This document shows, in pieces, positions 60,645 to 64,000 of a stretch of DNA of 64,000 nt. The first letter of the stretch is position 1; every line of letters begins with the position of its first letter. Position numbers and translations under genes: made by a program. The notes beneath the pieces were generated by a model. That model was not told where the DNA came from and searched no databases. It worked only from the letters and a program-made list of their open reading frames with translations. The stretch is from Auriscalpium vulgare (lineage: Eukaryota > Basidiomycota > Agaricomycetes > Russulales > Auriscalpiaceae): contig JAHBBC010000014.1 of NCBI GenBank assembly GCA_019915015.1, positions 1,116,001 to 1,180,000 on the forward strand, written 5' to 3'.

Positions 60645-62174
60645 TCATGTGTAGACCTTGATCCATATGAACGTGAAGTGCGCATTGAGGAACGCGCTCG
60701 GGTTGTTGTTGACAAAGTCTGTTCATGATGAGATAAGTGACGCACATGTAACGACAAATGTACTTACCAACACAAGAGCCGGGGCAGCCAGAGGAGCCGT
60801 AGGCACTGCCAGCCCAGTCGCCGCCTAAAATGCAACACAGTCAATTAGAGCCTCATCGAAAAGGCGAGTGCGCGGCACACACAGAATGTCAAGTTGATGA
60901 CAATGTTGTTGTCTGAGAAGTGAGAGGCGATGTCGCAGCTGGTGTTCGGAAAGTACGCATCGGGTGTGTGCTGAGTGTGCGCTGTCAGCGTGGATGCAAG
61001 GTTGTGAGAACGGAGGACTTACCCAGTTATCAGTATTGATCGAGCCGGAGCCATTCTTCACATCAGTTGGGACGTTCGCGTCGTCACGCTGCCAAAACCA
61101 AATGCGGATGAATGAGGAGGTACGCTCCATCGCGAGCCTTCGGCGGATTTATTAGTAGATCGTCGCGCAAAAGAGAAACACGCACCATCCTCCCCCATTG
61201 CTGTTGAAATCCGGTCCGTAGCTGTTCGCGTCATTGTGCTTCACACCGCACCCAGAGTTGCTGTTCGCTGCCGTGTTGCAGTCGTTGCTGGTCGGCGTGC
61301 TGTCTTAGGCGTAAGCAAAGTGATTCGGCGAGCAGGGCACATTGCAAAAAGACACACCCGGACTCTGTGCGAGATGAGGGCATGGTGCAATCTGACAGTG
61401 CACTTGAATGAGGTTGCAATGCAGTGCCAGCAAGAAGGTAGCCTACCTGGACTTGTGTGTAGCGTGGACTGATTCGGAGCTGGTATGCACATAAGTCACG
61501 GATGAGACAGCCAGGTGCAGGCCACGTACCGACGTCGTTCACGCCCTCGAGGATATCAACTTCGCCCTAGAGCTGGATGAGCATCATACGCGATCCTCCG
61601 CAGCCCATCCTGTACCCACCTTTGTTGGCCATGGGTCTCCCTTCTCCCAGATAGCCGGCCATGTCCTATTTTTCAGGGAAGTGAGACGAGCGCGCGACAC
61701 GATAGCGAAAGACATACCCGCAGCCGTGAGGCATGTGCGCGACATTGTAGCTAGATGCGTCGAGATGTCAATATCACAACCGTACGTCGCTGGGTTGCCA
61801 GACGTACACAGAGACATGGTGGTCGTAGCTTTTCTTTGATTGAATGCGGAATGAGTCTCGGCCGCGGCCGCCTGTGCCAAGTACTGTGGTATGATCGGCC
61901 CGGAGCGTGAAGTTATTCCCGGAGACCGTGGCGTATCCTTTGCTTTGCGCTGTCGACATGTCGACGTAGTTTCTGTCCACGACAATTAGCAAAACTCATG
62001 ATTCCGTGCACAGACATACACTCGGCCGTGGGTGGGATCGTCGAATGTTTCGAAGACAAAATTGTCAAAGAAATTGCTGCCCTGATATGTGTCCGCAACA
62101 GAGTATGTGGCCGCGAGGGCCTGTCCTGAAAGCAGGGTGACGACGAGTATGGAAGGAGCAAGCATGGAGCGCAT
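60645..62174 (-). CDS. secreted GH16 endo-beta-1,3(4)-glucanase (laminarinase type)
   Basis: Twelve exons, 318 residues: 62174-62020, 61972-61808, 61750-61718, 61665-61620, 61566-61530, 61479-61447, 61391-61356, 61303-61186, 61137-61023, 60970-60883, 60824-60768, 60718-60645. A signal peptide (SILVVTLLSGQALA) precedes ATYSVADTYQGSNFFDNFVF and THGRVNYVDMSTA. The core has HMPHGCGTWPAIWEKGDPWP and the catalytic EVDILEGVND with Glu135 (nucleophile), Asp137 and Glu140 (acid/base). FNSNGGGWLAMERT and IRIWFWQRDD follow. This layout matches basidiomycete Lam16A-type enzymes that cut beta-1,3/1,4 or 1,3/1,6 glucans in wall remodelling or nutrition. No carbohydrate-binding module or GPI signal is present. 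ATG 62174 is preferred over 62228 because it starts the signal peptide directly. Confidence 0.92.
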
Positions 62175-63790
62175 CGTCTGTGAGAGAGAGCGGATAGAAA
62201 ACGGCGCTGTCAACGCATGGTTATCCAAAGACGACAGGATTTATAGCACGAGCCTGAGAATGCTTAGATGAAGACAGCAGAACATTTATTGGATCCGAAA
62301 CGATACCAGTTTGGCCAGGTTGCCCGCATAGGTAAATTTACCCCTGCTTCCATGGGAACGCAGCTGGCAGTCGAGGAGCGCTCGGTGCCGTCTGAGGGCA
62401 TAGAATTGGAAAAACAAGCAGCCATCGCCGAGGGCACGTTCATAGCGATACCGGCGAAGCCCAGGGTGCACGCGGCTCGAAACCCCAGTTCCACATACAA
62501 TGGTTCTTGATGCGATGGTCGCTTGCAGTTATGGAGCGCTGCGTTTGTCACAGCAGCGCAGCCAAGGAAAGGAGTAATGTTTACCGAGGCGCCGAGGCGC
62601 CGCCAGCGAATGGTTGCGGGGCAGTTGGAGCCAGCCGGAGTCTTTTGCGCAGAGAAGGTCCAGAATCGAAGGCAACCGGCATCGGATCGGAGGAATGGAA
62701 TATCAGCGAACGGCGCACACAGGCAGAGTGCAAACTCTTTGAGCCGTTGCGATGTGCTGCATTAATTCCGAAATCGATCTGCGGAGAGTGATTGGGATGT
62801 TGACGTGTCCTACAGCATTGCAGACATGCCGCTCACCCATGCTCGGCCCCAACCGGTGGATCTTGGTCATTTGCTCCAAATACCGACGAACCCCCGTGCT
62901 TGCGCGGTATGCAACCCAGTGGCAGTGTGTAGTGAACCGAAACCCGAAGCAGATATGATAGCGATCATGCAAGCATCTGCACTGCAGTGTCGACGATAAG
63001 TTACGATACGTAGTGCATGATGAGAAAGTAGACGTCCAAATGAGGTATTAGTGAGTGTTGACTGTGGGTGAATTGTGCGACACAAGCGGTGGCCTAGCAG
63101 CCACAGTTCAACAGGGTAGTTAGAGCCGAGAGGAAAGCAGTTACTGTAGGTTAGAGCTCAGCACTTGAGATCCAAAAGCGTTGCAGTTCGAAGAAGATGG
63201 CCTCGAACACCGCTGCCGTCGGGGTCCTGAGTTCTCTCAAGGATATGCGGAGAGAGGCCTTTAGAAACGCCTCGTGTTGATCCGTAGTCTGCGTGCGCCC
63301 GATCGACGAGAGGACAGTGCCCGCAGCTGCGGAGACCTGCCACCTGCGACGACATTCAAGTCACTGAGGAAGTGGGATAGGATAGGATAGGACAAACCTT
63401 ACATAATTGTGCGTTGTTTGATTGAATCCATTATCGCCCATTCAGTGATTCATGCCCAACGTCAAACAGAGACACGAGGAAAGTCCTGGGAGGCTCGTCA
63501 TTGAGCACGACAGCATCGCCGCTGTACTAATCGAAGGTGCTCATAGAGCTGCATCAGTGGGTAGCATTGAGGTGCGTTGTTTATCAAGCAACGGCGCTCG
63601 CTGTTCTACTTCTGTTGTGTGGGTACCACATTCCCGTGTGGGGGTCCGTAGGATGTATTCCAATGCGCATTTGCCACACAACACTTGAACAGATACTGTA
63701 TGTTATCATGAACGGACATCGTGCATGTGATTTGTGCTGCATGTGGGCGGTCTGGCGCGACGGTTACTACGTCTAACACAGAATTACCAT
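62175..63790. other. gene-free stretch
   Basis: GH16 promoter at one end and the tRNA at the other. Frames are short and motif-free on both strands. Confidence 0.4.
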
Positions 63791-63909
63791 GCCGCCTTAG
63801 CGCAGAGGCCCAGCGCGTCGCACTTGTATTTGTCCTGCTTACATAATTACATTGTGTAAGCAAGTTAAGATCAATGCGAAGGTCACTAGTTCAAATCTGG
63901 TAGGTGGCT
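63791..63909 (+). tRNA. trnT-UGU: tRNA-Thr (anticodon UGU) with a 45-nt intron
   Basis: The acceptor arms GCCGCCT (63791-63797) and AGGTGGC (63902-63908) pair fully with one G-T. TA at positions 8-9 is followed by the D arm GCGC/GCGC. The anticodon stem is TCGCA/TGCGA with loop CTTGTA...A, giving anticodon TGT. The T arm is ACTAG-TTCAAAT-CTGGT. The intron 63829-63873 sits one base 3' of the anticodon, the standard eukaryotic position. The anticodon loop and T arm closely resemble yeast tRNA-Thr(UGU). The discriminator base is T63909. Confidence 0.85.
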
Positions 63910-64000
63910 TGGCTACATTTTTTGACCATAAGCATCTCACATGACGCGCTACCACTACGCTAAAGCGGCATTAAATTGTTGTGTAAATGCGTTGATATGA

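Overview
The window is nuclear DNA of a filamentous basidiomycete, most likely an agaricomycete (mushroom or wood-decay fungus). Genes are dense on both strands and cut by many introns of about 45-65 nt with GTRNGT donors. The gene set also fits: a p67phox-like NoxR, a UAF1/WDR48 homologue, a CipC/DUF3759 protein, a GH16 laminarinase, a CBM20 amylase and a CE4 chitin deacetylase. I rebuilt most genes exon by exon by following reading phase, conserved motifs and splice consensus. Nearly all models close to a whole number of codons. Order and genus cannot be told from sequence alone.

Layout. 0-5 kb: an intronless metallo-beta-lactamase-fold hydrolase and an unrecognised single-pass membrane protein. 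5-11 kb: ERCC1/Rad10 (minus) and WDR48/UAF1 (plus), head to head. 11-16.5 kb: a CipC-type stress protein with a low-complexity tail, a multi-zinc-motif orphan and an HNH-type protein. 16.7-25.2 kb: OMA1, an NmrA-like oxidoreductase, ferredoxin/adrenodoxin reductase (ARH1) and mitochondrial elongation factor G (MEF1), so three of four genes are mitochondrial. 25.4-29.6 kb: SEC13 and a 12-TM MFS transporter. 29.9-36.6 kb: a secreted GH13-CBM20 alpha-amylase with 24 coding exons and a GPI-type chitin deacetylase. 37-45.4 kb: NUG1/nucleostemin GTPase, MET22/HAL2 nucleotidase, CDK1/Cdc2 and GPN1. 46.7-54 kb: an FHA protein with a C-terminal membrane segment, a PfkB sugar kinase with a large insertion, and NoxR. 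56-62 kb: farnesyl diphosphate synthase, a TPR-CCCH-finger protein and a GH16 endo-beta-1,3(4)-glucanase. 63.8 kb: an intron-containing tRNA-Thr(UGU).

Most genes are housekeeping. Functional pairings worth noting are ERCC1/WDR48 (both acting in interstrand-crosslink repair) on one short divergent promoter, the mitochondrial trio, and secreted carbohydrate enzymes (amylase, chitin deacetylase, GH16). The most unusual features are architectural: a 6-nt exon inside the CDK1 glycine loop, a 15-nt exon carrying the OMA1 active site, a SEC13 coding exon that is only ATG, GC-AG introns, and a duplicated eight-residue motif in the ERCC1 tail. I found no CRISPR array, prophage, operon or intact transposon, as expected for fungal nuclear DNA.
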